Shown here piece after piece: positions 8,313 to 17,233 of a stretch of 64,000 bases of DNA. Made by a program: the position numbers and the translations under genes. Below the pieces are notes generated by a model that did no database searches, had not been told where the DNA came from, and was given only the letters and a program-made list of their open reading frames with translations. Within the stretch, counting starts at the first letter, position 1; every line of letters starts with the position of its first letter. Source of the stretch: Microbacterium sp. Root180 (GTDB taxonomy: Bacteria; Actinomycetota; Actinomycetes; Actinomycetales; Microbacteriaceae); assembly GCF_001428485.1 (NCBI RefSeq), contig NZ_LMHS01000001.1, forward strand, positions 558,404 to 622,403, read 5' to 3'.

Positions 8313-9518
8313 GTGACCATTGCTCCCGTTCCCCGCATCGGCATCATCGTGGTCGCGGCCGGGTCCGGCACGCGGCTGGGCGCCGGGGCGCCGAAGGGCT
8401 TCGTCGGCGTCGACGGTCACACGATCCTCCGCCACGCGCTGGAGCGCGTCTTCCGGGCGCCGTCGGCGCAGGTGGTCGTCGTCGCGCCGCCGGGTCGCGA
8501 GGGCGATGCCCGCAGCGAGGCTCTCGAGGCGGCGGGCGAACGCCGCGATCTGGTGACCGTCGTCGCGGGCGGCGACACCCGGCAGGCTTCCGTCGCCGCC
8601 GGGCTGAGCGTCCTGTGGGGTGACGTCGAGGTCGTGCTCGTGCACGACGCGGCCCGCGCGCTGACACCCCCTGAGGTGTTCGAGCGTGTGATCGCCGCGG
8701 TCGACAGCGGGCGGGACGGGGCTGTTCCTGTGCTCCCCGTGATCGACACGATCAAGCGGGTCGCGGGCGACGTCATCGTCGGCATGGTCGATCGTTCCGA
8801 GCTGTCGGCGGCGCAGACCCCGCAGGGCTTCCGCCGCGATGTGCTGGATGCCGCCTACCGCGGCGCGTCGCGGGAGTTCACCGATGACGCGGCGCTGGTC
8901 GCGGATGCCGGACACGTCGTCGCGGCGGTGCCGGGGCATCCGCTCGCCTTCAAGATCACCACCCCCGCAGACCTGGACCGCGCGCGCGGTCTCGTGGCTG
9001 CCACCCCCATCGCGCCCGTCTCGGCCCGCCTCGAGCACGACCTCGCCGTCCCGAGAGTCGGGGTCGGCACCGACGTGCACGCCTTCGGCGGCGACGGCGC
9101 GCTGTGGCTCGCGGGGCTGGAGTGGCCGGGCGAGCCGGCGCTGTCGGGGCACTCCGACGGCGACGCGGTCGCGCACGCCATGGTGGACGCGCTCCTGGCG
9201 GCCGCGGGGCTCGGCGACATCGGCACCCACTTCGGCACCGACCACCCCGAGTACGCCGGAGCGCATGCCGCGGTCTTCCTCGCCCGCACCCTCGGCCTGC
9301 TCGGCGACGCAGGCTGGCGCGTCGGCAACGTCTCGGTCCAGGTGCAGGCGAATCGACCGCGGTTCGCGACCCGGCGGACCGAGGCCGAGGCGGTGCTCTC
9401 CGCCGCCCTCGGCGGAGCGCCGGTGTCGGTGTCGGCCACGACGACCGACGCACTCGGGTTCACGGGCCGCGGGGAGGGCGTCGCAGCGTTCGCGATGGCC
9501 CTCGTGGTTCGGGCCTGA
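8313..9518 (+). CDS. ispDF: Bifunctional IspD-IspF of the MEP isoprenoid pathway
   Basis: 401 residues joining two enzymes. Residues 1 to about 225 are IspD, 2-C-methyl-D-erythritol 4-phosphate cytidylyltransferase ([16 protein letters not shown] nucleotide loop, [30 protein letters not shown]). Residues about 245-401 are IspF, 2,4-cyclodiphosphate synthase (VGTDVHAF zinc ligands, [33 protein letters not shown]). Free-standing IspE performs the step between them. Such fusions are known in some proteobacteria and Microbacteriaceae. GTG start, apparently leaderless. The stop abuts the stop of the convergent GNAT gene in the palindrome TGATCA. Confidence 0.95.
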   Translation: MTIAPVPRIGIIVVAAGSGTRLGAGAPKGFVGVDGHTILRHALERVFRAPSAQVVVVAPPGREGDARSEALEAAGERRDLVTVVAGGDTRQASVAAGLSVLWGDVEVVLVHDAARALTPPEVFERVIAAVDSGRDGAVPVLPVIDTIKRVAGDVIVGMVDRSELSAAQTPQGFRRDVLDAAYRGASREFTDDAALVADAGHVVAAVPGHPLAFKITTPADLDRARGLVAATPIAPVSARLEHDLAVPRVGVGTDVHAFGGDGALWLAGLEWPGEPALSGHSDGDAVAHAMVDALLAAAGLGDIGTHFGTDHPEYAGAHAAVFLARTLGLLGDAGWRVGNVSVQVQANRPRFATRRTEAEAVLSAALGGAPVSVSATTTDALGFTGRGEGVAAFAMALVVRA

Positions 9519-10031
9519 TCAGATCGCGCGCGTCATGAAGACCGAGAACGGGTCGGGCGCGTAGCCCTCGAACGGCCCGCACTCGACGAACCCCTCGCTC
9601 GCGTACAGGCGCTGGGCGGGGACGAACTCCGCGGTCGAACCGGTTTCGAGCCACAGGCTCGTCATGCCGCGTGCGCGCGCGACGGCGACGATGTGACGCA
9701 GCAGCGCCCTGCCCACGCCCGCACCGAGGAAGCGGTCGTCCACGCGCATCGACTTCAGCTCGCCGCGTGCTCCGTCGATCGTCTTGAGCGCGCCGATTCC
9801 GGCGAGCTCCTCGACGGGCTCGCGGGGGTTCTGCGCCACATCACCGTCCTGCCGGCGTGCCGCCCACGCCGACCAGAACGAGATCGACGCGTCGGTGAGC
9901 GCGTCGAGGTCGAGCGCGTGCACGCTCTCCGGCGGCGACGTGGCGTGCATGCCGGCGAGATGCTGCGCGATGAGGCGGCGGGTCGCATCGCCGCTGAGGT
10001 CGTCGGGACGGATGTGGATCGTGGTCTGCAT
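9519..10031 (-). CDS. GNAT-family N-acetyltransferase
   Basis: 170 residues. The acetyl-CoA-binding motif A is visible as VDDRFLGAGVGRALLRHIV (R/Q-x-x-G-x-G/A), followed by LWLETGSTAEFVPAQRLYASEGF, the GNAT motif B and C-terminal half. The N-terminal part (IRPDDLSGDATRRLIAQHLAGM) is typical of YsnE-type small acetyltransferases that act on amino acids or small amines; the substrate is unknown. The stop codon directly abuts that of ispDF with no intergenic base. Confidence 0.85.
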   Translation of the reverse strand: MQTTIHIRPDDLSGDATRRLIAQHLAGMHATSPPESVHALDLDALTDASISFWSAWAARRQDGDVAQNPREPVEELAGIGALKTIDGARGELKSMRVDDRFLGAGVGRALLRHIVAVARARGMTSLWLETGSTAEFVPAQRLYASEGFVECGPFEGYAPDPFSVFMTRAI

Positions 10032-10087
10032 GTCGTCAGCAGTGTGCCACGGACGCGTTGCGTGCGCGTTTCGTCACGCGCCCGCGG

Positions 10088-11023
10088 TCACGCCTCGACG
10101 GCGTACGGCATCGGGTCGCGAGGTGCTCGCGACCCCCACGCGAGCAGTGCGAGTCCGGCGCCGAGCACCACGAGTCCGACGATCGCCAGCGCCGAGAGCC
10201 GCTCACCCAGCACCACGATGCCGAGGATGCTCGCCGTCAGCGGCTCGCCGAGGGTCAGCGTGGCCGCCGTCGCCGCCGTGAGCCCGCTCAGGCCCCAGGT
10301 GAACAGCACGTAGGCGACCGAGATCGTGGCGAGCCCGAGCCACAGCGCCATCGAGACGCCGCTCGGCGTGCCGAGCCAGGACAGATCGACGAAGGGCACG
10401 GCGAATGCGCAGATCAGCGCCGACGAGGCCCCCATCGCACCGACTACGGTGAACGGGTCCCACCCCTCGTCGAGCAGCCGGCGCTGCGCGTTGGCGATCA
10501 CGGCGAACGAGGCGCCCGCACCGACGGAGCCGAGCAGACCCAGGGGGTCGGTGCCGCCGGTGCTGCCGGCTTCGCCGCCGAAGCCGAGCAGCACGACGCC
10601 GATCGTCGCGAGAGCGGTCGCGCCCATCCACGTCACGCTCGGCATCCGCCGCGTGAGGCCCCATTCGAGCAGGCCGGCGAGGATCGGGGCGGAGCCGAGG
10701 GCGACCACTGTGCCCACGGCGACGCCGTTGAGCGACGTGCCCAGGAAGAACAGCGGCTGGTAGATCGAGATGCACGCGCCGGTGAGCACCATGAGCGCGA
10801 GCGGTCGGATGCCGAGGCGCGGCGGGGGAGCGGCATCCGCGGGACGCCGCCGCGCATGGCGCGCCGCGAGCAGGAAGGCGATCACCGCGAGGCCCGTGCC
10901 GCCGATGACCATGCGCACGACGCCGATCGAGAGGGGCGTCGTGCCCTCCGGGCCGAGCGCCTGCGACGTGCCGGTGGTGCCGAAGAGCACGGCGGCGGCG
11001 AGGACGGCGAGAACGTGCAGCAC
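10088..11023 (-). CDS. EamA/DMT-superfamily transporter
   Basis: 311 residues with about ten hydrophobic segments in two EamA repeats, from LAVLAAAVLFGTTGTSQALG at the N-terminus to LAIVGLVVLGAGLALLAWG near the end. The family exports or imports small metabolites such as amino acids; substrate not predictable. GTG start. TAGAAC six bases upstream suggests a leaderless transcript divergent from cysS. Placed between ispDF and cysS, which are adjacent in mycobacteria, so GNAT and EamA look like a later insertion in this block. Confidence 0.83.
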   Translation of the reverse strand: MLHVLAVLAAAVLFGTTGTSQALGPEGTTPLSIGVVRMVIGGTGLAVIAFLLAARHARRRPADAAPPPRLGIRPLALMVLTGACISIYQPLFFLGTSLNGVAVGTVVALGSAPILAGLLEWGLTRRMPSVTWMGATALATIGVVLLGFGGEAGSTGGTDPLGLLGSVGAGASFAVIANAQRRLLDEGWDPFTVVGAMGASSALICAFAVPFVDLSWLGTPSGVSMALWLGLATISVAYVLFTWGLSGLTAATAATLTLGEPLTASILGIVVLGERLSALAIVGLVVLGAGLALLAWGSRAPRDPMPYAVEA

Positions 11024-11073
11024 CCTCCAGTTCTACCGCGTCGGCGCACCCGGTTCGCACAGGTGCCCGCCGG

Positions 11074-11079
11074 TAGGCT
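11074..11079 (+). promoter_or_regulatory. -10 box of cysS (leaderless promoter)
   Basis: TAGGCT, six bases (GGTCCG), then the GTG start at 11086. No ribosome-binding site between them. Confidence 0.6.
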
Positions 11080-11085
11080 GGTCCG

Positions 11086-12573
11086 GTGACGGTACAGCTC
11101 TATGACACCAAGGCGCAGGCTCTGCGCGACTTCGTGCCGCTCGACCCGGAGAACGTCACGATCTATGTCTGCGGCCCGACGGTGCAGTCGGGTCCGCACA
11201 TCGGCCACCTCCGCGGTGCCCTGAGCTTCGACATCCTCCGGCGCTGGCTCGCGTACCGCTTCGCGCGCGTCACGTTCGTGCGCAATGTGACCGACATCGA
11301 CGACAAGGTGCTCGCGAACGCCGCCGACGGCGAGCCCTGGTGGGCGCTGGCGTACCGCATGGAGCTCGCATTCACGCAGGCCTACGGCGCGATCGGCATC
11401 CTTCCTCCCACCTACGAGCCGCGGGCGACCGCATCGATCCCGCAGATGCAGGAGCTCATCGAGCGCCTGATCGAAAGCGGGCACGCATACGCCGCGCCTG
11501 AGGGGTCGGATGCCGCGGGCGACGTCTACTTCGACGTGAGGTCGTGGCCCGCCTACGGCTCGCTGACCAATCAGTCGCTCGACGCGATGGAGCCGGCGGC
11601 CGACGCCGACCCGCGCGGCAAGCGCGACCCGCGGGACTTCGCGCTGTGGAAGGGCGCCAAGCCCGGCGAGCCGGCGTCGGCGACCTGGGACTCGCCGTGG
11701 GGTGCGGGCCGCCCCGGGTGGCACATCGAGTGCTCGGCGATGTCGCGCCGCTACCTCGGTCCCGAGTTCGACATCCACGGCGGCGGCCTGGACCTGCGCT
11801 TCCCGCACCACGAGAACGAGTTGGCGCAGTCCACGGCGGCCGGTGACGCGTTCGCCCGGTACTGGGTGCACAACGGCCTCGTGACGGTCGACGGCCAGAA
11901 GATGTCCAAGTCGCTGTTCAACTTCCTGCTCGCCTCCGACGCCCTCGACGAGTTCGATCCGCTCGTGCTGCGCTACGCGCTCGCCGCCGCGCACTACCGG
12001 TCCAGCCTCGACGTCTCGCAGCGCGGATTCGAGGAGGCCCAGGCGGCGGTGGGCCGCATCCGCACCTTCCTCGAGCGACTGGAGCGCGTACCGAGCCCGT
12101 TCGGGTGGACCGCCGAACGCCCGGAGGGACTCGACCCGGACGACGAGCAGCCGGCCGCGGAGCCGGAAACAGGCGGCCCGTGGTCCGAGGAGGTCCCCGC
12201 CGCGTTCGCCGCCGCGATGGACGACGACCTCGGCGTCCCGCAGGCGCTCGCCGTCGTGCACGACGCGGTCCGGGCCGGCAACTCGGCCCTCGACGCGGGC
12301 GACGACGCCGAGGCGTGGGAATGGGGGCGGCAGGTGCGGAAGATGACCGGCATCCTCGGGCTGAACCCGCTGGACGCGCAGTGGACGCGCGCCGGTGCGT
12401 CGGTCGAGGCATCCGCACTCGACGCCCTCGTGCAGACGATGATCACCCAGCGCGCCGACGCGCGGGCTGCGAAGGACTGGGCGGCAGCAGACCGCATCCG
12501 CGACGCGATCGCCGCGGCAGGAATCACGCTGGAAGACAGCGCAGACGGAACACATTGGAGTATTCATGACTAA
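11086..12573 (+). CDS. cysS: Cysteinyl-tRNA synthetase
   Basis: 495 residues, class Ia synthetase charging tRNA-Cys in the cytosol. Zinc ligands begin with Cys in [11 protein letters not shown]; the HIGH motif is [15 protein letters not shown] and HHENELAQS supply further zinc ligands; KMSKS appears as [12 protein letters not shown]. The C-terminal DALR-type anticodon-binding helices run to the end. It overlaps rlmB by 8 bases (12566-12573). The MshC-like paralog of mycothiol synthesis is similar but shorter (about 410); length and the C-terminal domain favour CysS. Confidence 0.96.
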   Translation: MTVQLYDTKAQALRDFVPLDPENVTIYVCGPTVQSGPHIGHLRGALSFDILRRWLAYRFARVTFVRNVTDIDDKVLANAADGEPWWALAYRMELAFTQAYGAIGILPPTYEPRATASIPQMQELIERLIESGHAYAAPEGSDAAGDVYFDVRSWPAYGSLTNQSLDAMEPAADADPRGKRDPRDFALWKGAKPGEPASATWDSPWGAGRPGWHIECSAMSRRYLGPEFDIHGGGLDLRFPHHENELAQSTAAGDAFARYWVHNGLVTVDGQKMSKSLFNFLLASDALDEFDPLVLRYALAAAHYRSSLDVSQRGFEEAQAAVGRIRTFLERLERVPSPFGWTAERPEGLDPDDEQPAAEPETGGPWSEEVPAAFAAAMDDDLGVPQALAVVHDAVRAGNSALDAGDDAEAWEWGRQVRKMTGILGLNPLDAQWTRAGASVEASALDALVQTMITQRADARAAKDWAAADRIRDAIAAAGITLEDSADGTHWSIHD

Positions 12574-13552
12574 GCCAGGACGCCCCGGCGCCGCCAAGGG
12601 CAAGAAGGGCCCCACCAAGGGCACGGGCGGCAAGAACAAGCGCTCCCTCGAGGGACGCGGGCCGACCCCCAAGGCGGAGGACCGCGCATGGCACCCCGCC
12701 GGCAAGCGCAAGGCGGCCGCTGAGCGCTATGCCGCAGCGGGCGGCAAGGGCAAGCCCGGCTCGTCGGGCGGGGGCCGCGCGCCGCGCGCGAAGAAGGACG
12801 AGGACACCGAGACGGTCACGGGCCGCAACTCGGTGCTCGAGGCGCTGCGCGCGAAGATCCCCGCGACGGCGTTCTACATCGCGCAGCGCGTCGAGATGGA
12901 CGACCGCGTCAAGGAGATGCTGTCGATCGCCACGCACCGCGACATCCCGGTGCTCGAGGTCACCCGTCCCGAGCTCGACCGCATGGCGGGCTTCGACGGC
13001 GTGCACCAGGGCGTCGCGCTGAAGGTCCCGCCCTACGAGTACGCCCACCCGCAGGATCTGCTCGAGAACATCATCGAGACCGGCGCGACCCCGCTGCTCG
13101 TCGCGCTGGACGGCATCACCGACCCGCGCAACCTCGGTGCGATCATCCGCTCCACCGCGGCATTCGGCGGTCAGGGCGTCATCCTTCCGCAACGACGGTC
13201 CGCGAGCGTGAACTCCGCCGCCTGGAAGACGAGCGCCGGGGCGGCCGCGCGCATCCCCGTCGCCATCGCACCGAATCTCACCACGACGCTCAAGGAGTTC
13301 AAGAAGCAGGGGGTGTTCGTCCTCGGCCTGGCCGGCGGCGGCGACGTCTCGCTGCCCTCGCTCGCCCTGGCCGACCGGCCCGTCGTCATCGTGGTCGGCT
13401 CCGAGGGCAAGGGCCTCTCGCGCCTGGTCACCGAGACGTGCGACCAGGTCGTGTCCATCCCGATCTCCGGCGCGACCGAGTCGCTCAACGCCGGGATCGC
13501 GGCATCCGTCGCCCTGTACCAGGTGGCGACGATGCGCAGCGCCAAGGACTGA
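12566..13552 (+). CDS. rlmB: 23S rRNA 2'-O-ribose methyltransferase RlmB (SPOUT/TrmH)
   Basis: 328 residues. A very basic, low-complexity N-terminal extension (about 1-70, Lys/Gly/Arg-rich) precedes the substrate-binding domain ([23 protein letters not shown]) and the SPOUT catalytic domain with the knot motifs [32 protein letters not shown] and [20 protein letters not shown]. RlmB methylates a guanosine in the 23S peptidyl-transferase region (G2251 in E. coli). Overlap with cysS suggests co-translation. A hairpin terminator follows. Confidence 0.93.
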   Translation: MTKPGRPGAAKGKKGPTKGTGGKNKRSLEGRGPTPKAEDRAWHPAGKRKAAAERYAAAGGKGKPGSSGGGRAPRAKKDEDTETVTGRNSVLEALRAKIPATAFYIAQRVEMDDRVKEMLSIATHRDIPVLEVTRPELDRMAGFDGVHQGVALKVPPYEYAHPQDLLENIIETGATPLLVALDGITDPRNLGAIIRSTAAFGGQGVILPQRRSASVNSAAWKTSAGAAARIPVAIAPNLTTTLKEFKKQGVFVLGLAGGGDVSLPSLALADRPVVIVVGSEGKGLSRLVTETCDQVVSIPISGATESLNAGIAASVALYQVATMRSAKD

Positions 13553-13564
13553 CCGGATGCCGCC

Positions 13565-13597
13565 GCCCGGCGTATTCATGGGAATGAAGCGCCGGGC
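13565..13597 (+). terminator. Terminator after rlmB
   Basis: Hairpin with outer arms GCCCGGCG (13565-13572) and CGCCGGGC (13590-13597) and inner arms TTCAT/ATGAA around GGGA; followed by TCTCGTCTTGC. Confidence 0.7.
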
Positions 13598-13636
13598 TCT
13601 CGTCTTGCATCCAGGACAACCGTCGAAAGGGAGAGC

Positions 13637-14278
13637 ATGGCTCGCATCGCCGTCATCGGAGGGACCGGCTACGCCGGCAGTCACATCGTCGCCGAGGCGG
13701 TGAGCCGCGGCCACACGGTGGTCTCCGTCGCCCGCTCGGTTCCGGCCGAACGCGTGGAGGGCGCCACGTATGTCGAGGGAACGCTCCTCGACGTGCCCAG
13801 CCTGGTGGCCGAGCTCGAGGGTGTGGACGTGGTCGTCTCGACGGTTCCGGCCCGCGGCGACATGGTGGGACAGGTCCGCTCGAACGTCGCCGAGCTGCTC
13901 GCCGAGCTGCCCGCTCATGTGCGTGTCGGCGTGATCGGCGGCGCCGGGGGAAGCCTCATTGCTCCCGGCGGCGAGCGACTGGTCGATCAGCCCTCGTTCA
14001 CCGAGGAGTACAAGCCCGAGGCGCTCGAGGCCATCGGGATCCTGGAGGACCTGCAGCGGGGCCCTGCCTCGCGCGACTGGTTCTACGTGCACCCGGCAGG
14101 CGGCTTCGGGTTCTGGAACCCGGGCGAGCGCACCGGCACCTACCGCGACGGCGGGGACGTGCTCGTGACCGACGGGGACGGCGAGTCCTACATCTCCGGC
14201 GCCGACCTCGGTGTCGCCGTGGTGGACGAGATCGAGGATCCCCGGCACTCGCGCGAGCGCTTCACCGTCGGCTACTGA
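13637..14278 (+). CDS. NAD(P)-binding atypical SDR (NAD(P)H-binding family)
   Basis: 213 residues. N-terminal Rossmann motif VIGGTGYAGSHIVAEAVSRGH followed by VVSVARS, fitting atypical extended SDRs (NmrA/YesF-like NAD(P)H-binding proteins). It has no YxxxK catalytic pair, normal for this group. Later residues (YVHPAGGFGFWNPGERTGTY, SYISGADLGVAVVDEIE) match the family's sugar-epimerase-like C-terminal part. Strong AAAGGGAGAGC ribosome-binding site. Function could be quinone/flavin reduction or redox sensing. The stop abuts that of the next gene in TGATCA. It marks the left edge of the accessory region. Confidence 0.8.
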   Translation: MARIAVIGGTGYAGSHIVAEAVSRGHTVVSVARSVPAERVEGATYVEGTLLDVPSLVAELEGVDVVVSTVPARGDMVGQVRSNVAELLAELPAHVRVGVIGGAGGSLIAPGGERLVDQPSFTEEYKPEALEAIGILEDLQRGPASRDWFYVHPAGGFGFWNPGERTGTYRDGGDVLVTDGDGESYISGADLGVAVVDEIEDPRHSRERFTVGY

Positions 14279-15283
14279 TCACCCGACGAGCGGGGCCGCG
14301 TTGGCGGGCTCGGGTGCGATCTCGCCTCGCTCGATGCGGCGAGCGAGGTCGACGAGGGCGTCGCTGACCGGGGTCGGCACACCGAGCCGGGCGCCTTCCG
14401 AGGCCACGAGGCCGTTGAGGTCGCCCGCTTCGCTGCGCCGCCCCTTCCGCCAGTCCTGCAGGACGGTGGTGGTCGCAGCGGGGACGACGAATCGCTCGTA
14501 CAGCGTGTCGAGCATCGTGGAGACGATGGCGCTCTCGTCGGCGAGGTCGTCCTCGGTGAGTCCGAAGATCGGCAGCGGTGTGTGCCCGCGTGCGCGGCCG
14601 ACATCCAGCGCCTCCTGACCCGCACGCACCATCACGTCGCGCATCCCCGGCACTGCGATGGCGTCCGCCATGGGGAGTCCGAGCGCTGCGGTGGTCACGA
14701 GCACCGAGCAGTTGCTGACGAGCTTCATCCACTTCGCCGACGCGATGTCGTCGAATCGGGCGACGGTGCCGGAGGCGGCCAGCAGCCCGGCGACGTGGTC
14801 GGCTCGCGGCGACGCAGCCACGGCGAACCAGGATCGCTCGGGCGGTGTGTGGCGATGGACGACGCCGGGCTCTTCCATCGTCGAGGACACCTCGATGACC
14901 GTGCCGACGGTGCGGTCCGCGCCGACCGCTGCCGCCACGGCATCCGTCGTCATCCCGTTCTGCACTGCGGCGACGAGTCCCCGCGACCCGACCGCCGGCG
15001 CGATGAGCTCCGCGGCCCAGCGAGTGTCGTAAGCCTTCATGACGATGAGCACGACATCGAACGGATGCCGCAGCTCGGCCACCTCGCACAGATGGATCGC
15101 CTTCGGCCGGAGCGAGAGCTCGCGATCGGGCATCAGGATCGTGAGTCCGTCGCTGCGCATCGCCTCGACGTGCGCCGGCCACTGCTCGACGAGCGTCACA
15201 TCATGGCCGGCCTCGATCAGATCCGCTCCGATGGACGCGCCGTTCGCACCGGAGCCCACGACGGCGATCGACAGATCTGACAT
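14279..15283 (-). CDS. Ketopantoate reductase-family (PanE/ApbA) dehydrogenase, copy 1
   Basis: 334 residues. NADPH-binding Rossmann motif VVGSGANGASIGADLIEAG at 7-25; the family's catalytic Lys region appears as SAKWMKLVSN, and the Glu/Asn region as SEAGDLNG. Family members reduce 2-ketopantoate to pantoate, but many catabolic clusters use relatives on other 2-oxo/2-hydroxy acids. The long shared stretches EQWPxHVEAM, AIHLCEVA, KAYDTRWA and QNGM show it is a close paralog of the gene at 19150-20190. It is divergent from an amidohydrolase across a repeat-rich spacer, as is copy 2. A catabolic role is inference from context. Confidence 0.82.
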   Translation of the reverse strand: MSDLSIAVVGSGANGASIGADLIEAGHDVTLVEQWPAHVEAMRSDGLTILMPDRELSLRPKAIHLCEVAELRHPFDVVLIVMKAYDTRWAAELIAPAVGSRGLVAAVQNGMTTDAVAAAVGADRTVGTVIEVSSTMEEPGVVHRHTPPERSWFAVAASPRADHVAGLLAASGTVARFDDIASAKWMKLVSNCSVLVTTAALGLPMADAIAVPGMRDVMVRAGQEALDVGRARGHTPLPIFGLTEDDLADESAIVSTMLDTLYERFVVPAATTTVLQDWRKGRRSEAGDLNGLVASEGARLGVPTPVSDALVDLARRIERGEIAPEPANAAPLVG

Positions 15284-15300
15284 GCACGCTCCCTGGAGTA

Positions 15301-15395
15301 TTGGTTTACACTTTCGCGCATCTGGACCAATTCATTCGCGATTGGTTCACAAAGTACTTGCTCTTGCGGAGATTCCGAGTGAGAGTGTAAACCAA
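15301..15395. promoter_or_regulatory. Operator-like repeats in the reductase/amidohydrolase divergent spacer
   Basis: A perfect 12-base inverted repeat TTGGTTTACACT (15301-15312) and AGTGTAAACCAA (15384-15395) brackets an inner imperfect pair GGACCAAT (15324-15331) and ATTGGTTC (15341-15348). The four copies of a TTGGTTYAC-like half-site suggest cooperative binding of one regulator controlling both divergent genes. The binding protein is unknown; XRE-cupin (18298) and GntR (31154) are candidates. Confidence 0.6.
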
Positions 15396-15423
15396 AACTG
15401 AACATTCTCAACGAGGAGAGCAC

Positions 15424-16890
15424 ATGAGCGAACAAGCCCCCCACCCCGACCAGTTCGACGGCGACCGGCCCTTCGTCTTTCGCGATGCCACCGTGATCAC
15501 GATGGACAGCGCGGGAGTGATCGAGAACGCCGATGTCCTCGTGGTCGGCAAGGATATCGCCGCGGTCGGCCCCGGGCTGGACGTGCCGGAAGGAACGTTG
15601 GAGGTGGACGCGTCGGGCGGAATCATCACGCCCGGTTTCGTCGACACGCATCGCCATATGTGGCAGACCGGCCTGCGCGGCTACGGCGGCGACTGGGCTC
15701 TCAGTCAGTACTTCGTGTTCTACTACCTGAACTGGGGCGAGGTCTTCCGGCCCGAGGACATCTACGCGGGCAACCTCCTGAGCGCCCTCGAATCCGTCGA
15801 CACCGGTGTCACCACGACGCTCGATTGGTCGCATGGCCTGCGCAACCCCGAATACGGTGAAGCGGCGCTTCAGGCGTTCCGCGAGATCCCCGGCCGGTTC
15901 GTCCTCGCCTACGGGAACTACCTCGGCGCGCCGTGGGAGTGGTCGAACAGTCCGGAGTTCAGAGACTTCGTGACGAAGAACTTCAACGCTCCCGACGACA
16001 TGCTCGGGCTGCAGCTCGCCTTCGATGTGCCCGGCGCATCCGACTTCCCCGAGCGCGGCGCCTTCGAGGCCGCGCGTGAGCTCGGCCTCCGGGTGACGAC
16101 CCATGCCGGAGTCTGGGGCGCGACGACCGACACGGCGATCACGCAGATGTACGAGGCCGGCTTCATGGACGACAAGGTCACCTACGTCCACTCGGCGTCA
16201 CTCAACGAGCAGAGCTACCAGAAGATCGCCGCAACGGGCGGGACGGTGTCTGTCGCGACGGAGTCCGAGCAGAGCGCCGGCCAGGGGTACCCCTCGACTT
16301 GGGCGATCCGCAAGCACGGCATCCCGGCTTCCCTGTCCATGGACACGAGCGTCTGGTGGAGCGCGGACTTCTTCTCGGCGATGCGCGCCACCCTCAGTGC
16401 GGACCGGTCACGCGATCACCTCGAGGCGCACGCGCTGGGCGAGACGATCGTCACGAACCGCCTGCGGGCGGAGGACGCGCTGCACATGGCGACGATGGGA
16501 GGCGCGAAGTCCCTCGGCATGGAGGACACCATCGGATCCATCACCCCGGGCAAGCGAGCCGACCTGGTCCTGATCAAGAACGACGAGTCGCCCGCGATGA
16601 CCCCGATCCTGCATCCCTATGCGCACGTGGTCTATCAGGCGGGCACCGCGGACATCCACACGGTGGTCGTCAACGGACGAGTCGTGAAGTACGCGGGCGA
16701 ACGGATCGGACTGCCGCTGGCGCCGATTCGTGACAAAGTCGCGGCCTCGGTGGAGTACGTGCGGTCGAAGCTCGGCGAGGAGGCGTGGCAAGAGGGGATG
16801 CACCCCGAGATCCCGGCCGACGAGGAGATCGAGAACCCGTATCGCTACACCGACGGCGACGCGCACGTCGTCGCAAAGGGAACCGAATGA
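15424..16890 (+). CDS. Amidohydrolase (TRZ/ATZ-type, metal-dependent), copy A
   Basis: 488 residues. TIM-barrel amidohydrolase of the cytosine/guanine deaminase-chlorohydrolase superfamily. Metal ligands visible: HxH in VDTHRHMWQT (about 76-78), His in VTTHAGVWG, His in TYVHSASL and Asp in SLSMDTSVWW. The flanking beta-sandwich is formed by the N-terminus (ATVITMDSAGVIENADVLVVG) and the C-terminus (GSITPGKRADLVLIK). Such enzymes hydrolyse C-N bonds of heterocycles or amidines, or deaminate. GAGGAG ribosome-binding site. First gene of an operon with Dabb and alcohol dehydrogenase genes. Substrate unknown. Confidence 0.87.
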   Translation: MSEQAPHPDQFDGDRPFVFRDATVITMDSAGVIENADVLVVGKDIAAVGPGLDVPEGTLEVDASGGIITPGFVDTHRHMWQTGLRGYGGDWALSQYFVFYYLNWGEVFRPEDIYAGNLLSALESVDTGVTTTLDWSHGLRNPEYGEAALQAFREIPGRFVLAYGNYLGAPWEWSNSPEFRDFVTKNFNAPDDMLGLQLAFDVPGASDFPERGAFEAARELGLRVTTHAGVWGATTDTAITQMYEAGFMDDKVTYVHSASLNEQSYQKIAATGGTVSVATESEQSAGQGYPSTWAIRKHGIPASLSMDTSVWWSADFFSAMRATLSADRSRDHLEAHALGETIVTNRLRAEDALHMATMGGAKSLGMEDTIGSITPGKRADLVLIKNDESPAMTPILHPYAHVVYQAGTADIHTVVVNGRVVKYAGERIGLPLAPIRDKVAASVEYVRSKLGEEAWQEGMHPEIPADEEIENPYRYTDGDAHVVAKGTE

Positions 16891-16921
16891 CGTCGCGGAG
16901 TCCGCGACCGAGAGGGCTTCG

Positions 16922-17233
16922 ATGATCCTGCATGTGGCGCTGTTCCAGTGGAAGCCATCCGTCACCGAGCAGGATGTCGAGGCGCTCGTCGAGGCGCTCG
17001 AGAGCATGGCCGCCGGCATCCCCCAGATCCGCGGCTATCGGTGCGGCGCGAACCTGCGCCTGCGTCCCAGCCCCGCCGACTTCGCCGTCGTCGCCGCAGT
17101 CGACGATGAAGCCGGGCTCTCGGCGTACCTCGACGATCCGGCGCATGCTCGCGTCTACGCGGAGCACCTGACGGCGATGGTGGCCGAGCGACAGGCGTCG
17201 CAGCTCACCGTCCCCGAAGGGATCGCCCTGTGA
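16922..17233 (+). CDS. Dabb (stress-responsive alpha/beta barrel) domain protein
   Basis: 103 residues, the size of a single ferredoxin-like Dabb domain: MILHVALFQWKPSVTEQDVEAL, then GYRCGANLRLRPSPADFAVVAAV and LDDPAHARVYAEHL. Members are dimeric barrels; some are enzymes (olivetolic acid cyclase, EthD-like), most are uncharacterised. It starts 31 bases after the amidohydrolase and its stop overlaps the GTG of the alcohol dehydrogenase (GTGA), so the three are probably co-expressed. A catabolic lyase, cyclase or isomerase role is possible but unproven. Confidence 0.8.
   Translation: MILHVALFQWKPSVTEQDVEALVEALESMAAGIPQIRGYRCGANLRLRPSPADFAVVAAVDDEAGLSAYLDDPAHARVYAEHLTAMVAERQASQLTVPEGIAL

Noticed and set aside
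11086..12573. Mycothiol ligase MshC instead of CysS
   Set aside because: Length (495) and the C-terminal anticodon-binding region, together with the carD-ispDF-cysS-rlmB context, fit CysS.
14279..15283. Naming the reductase panE for pantothenate synthesis
   Set aside because: It sits in a catabolic island with a close paralog and no pan genes; housekeeping ketopantoate reduction is not indicated.
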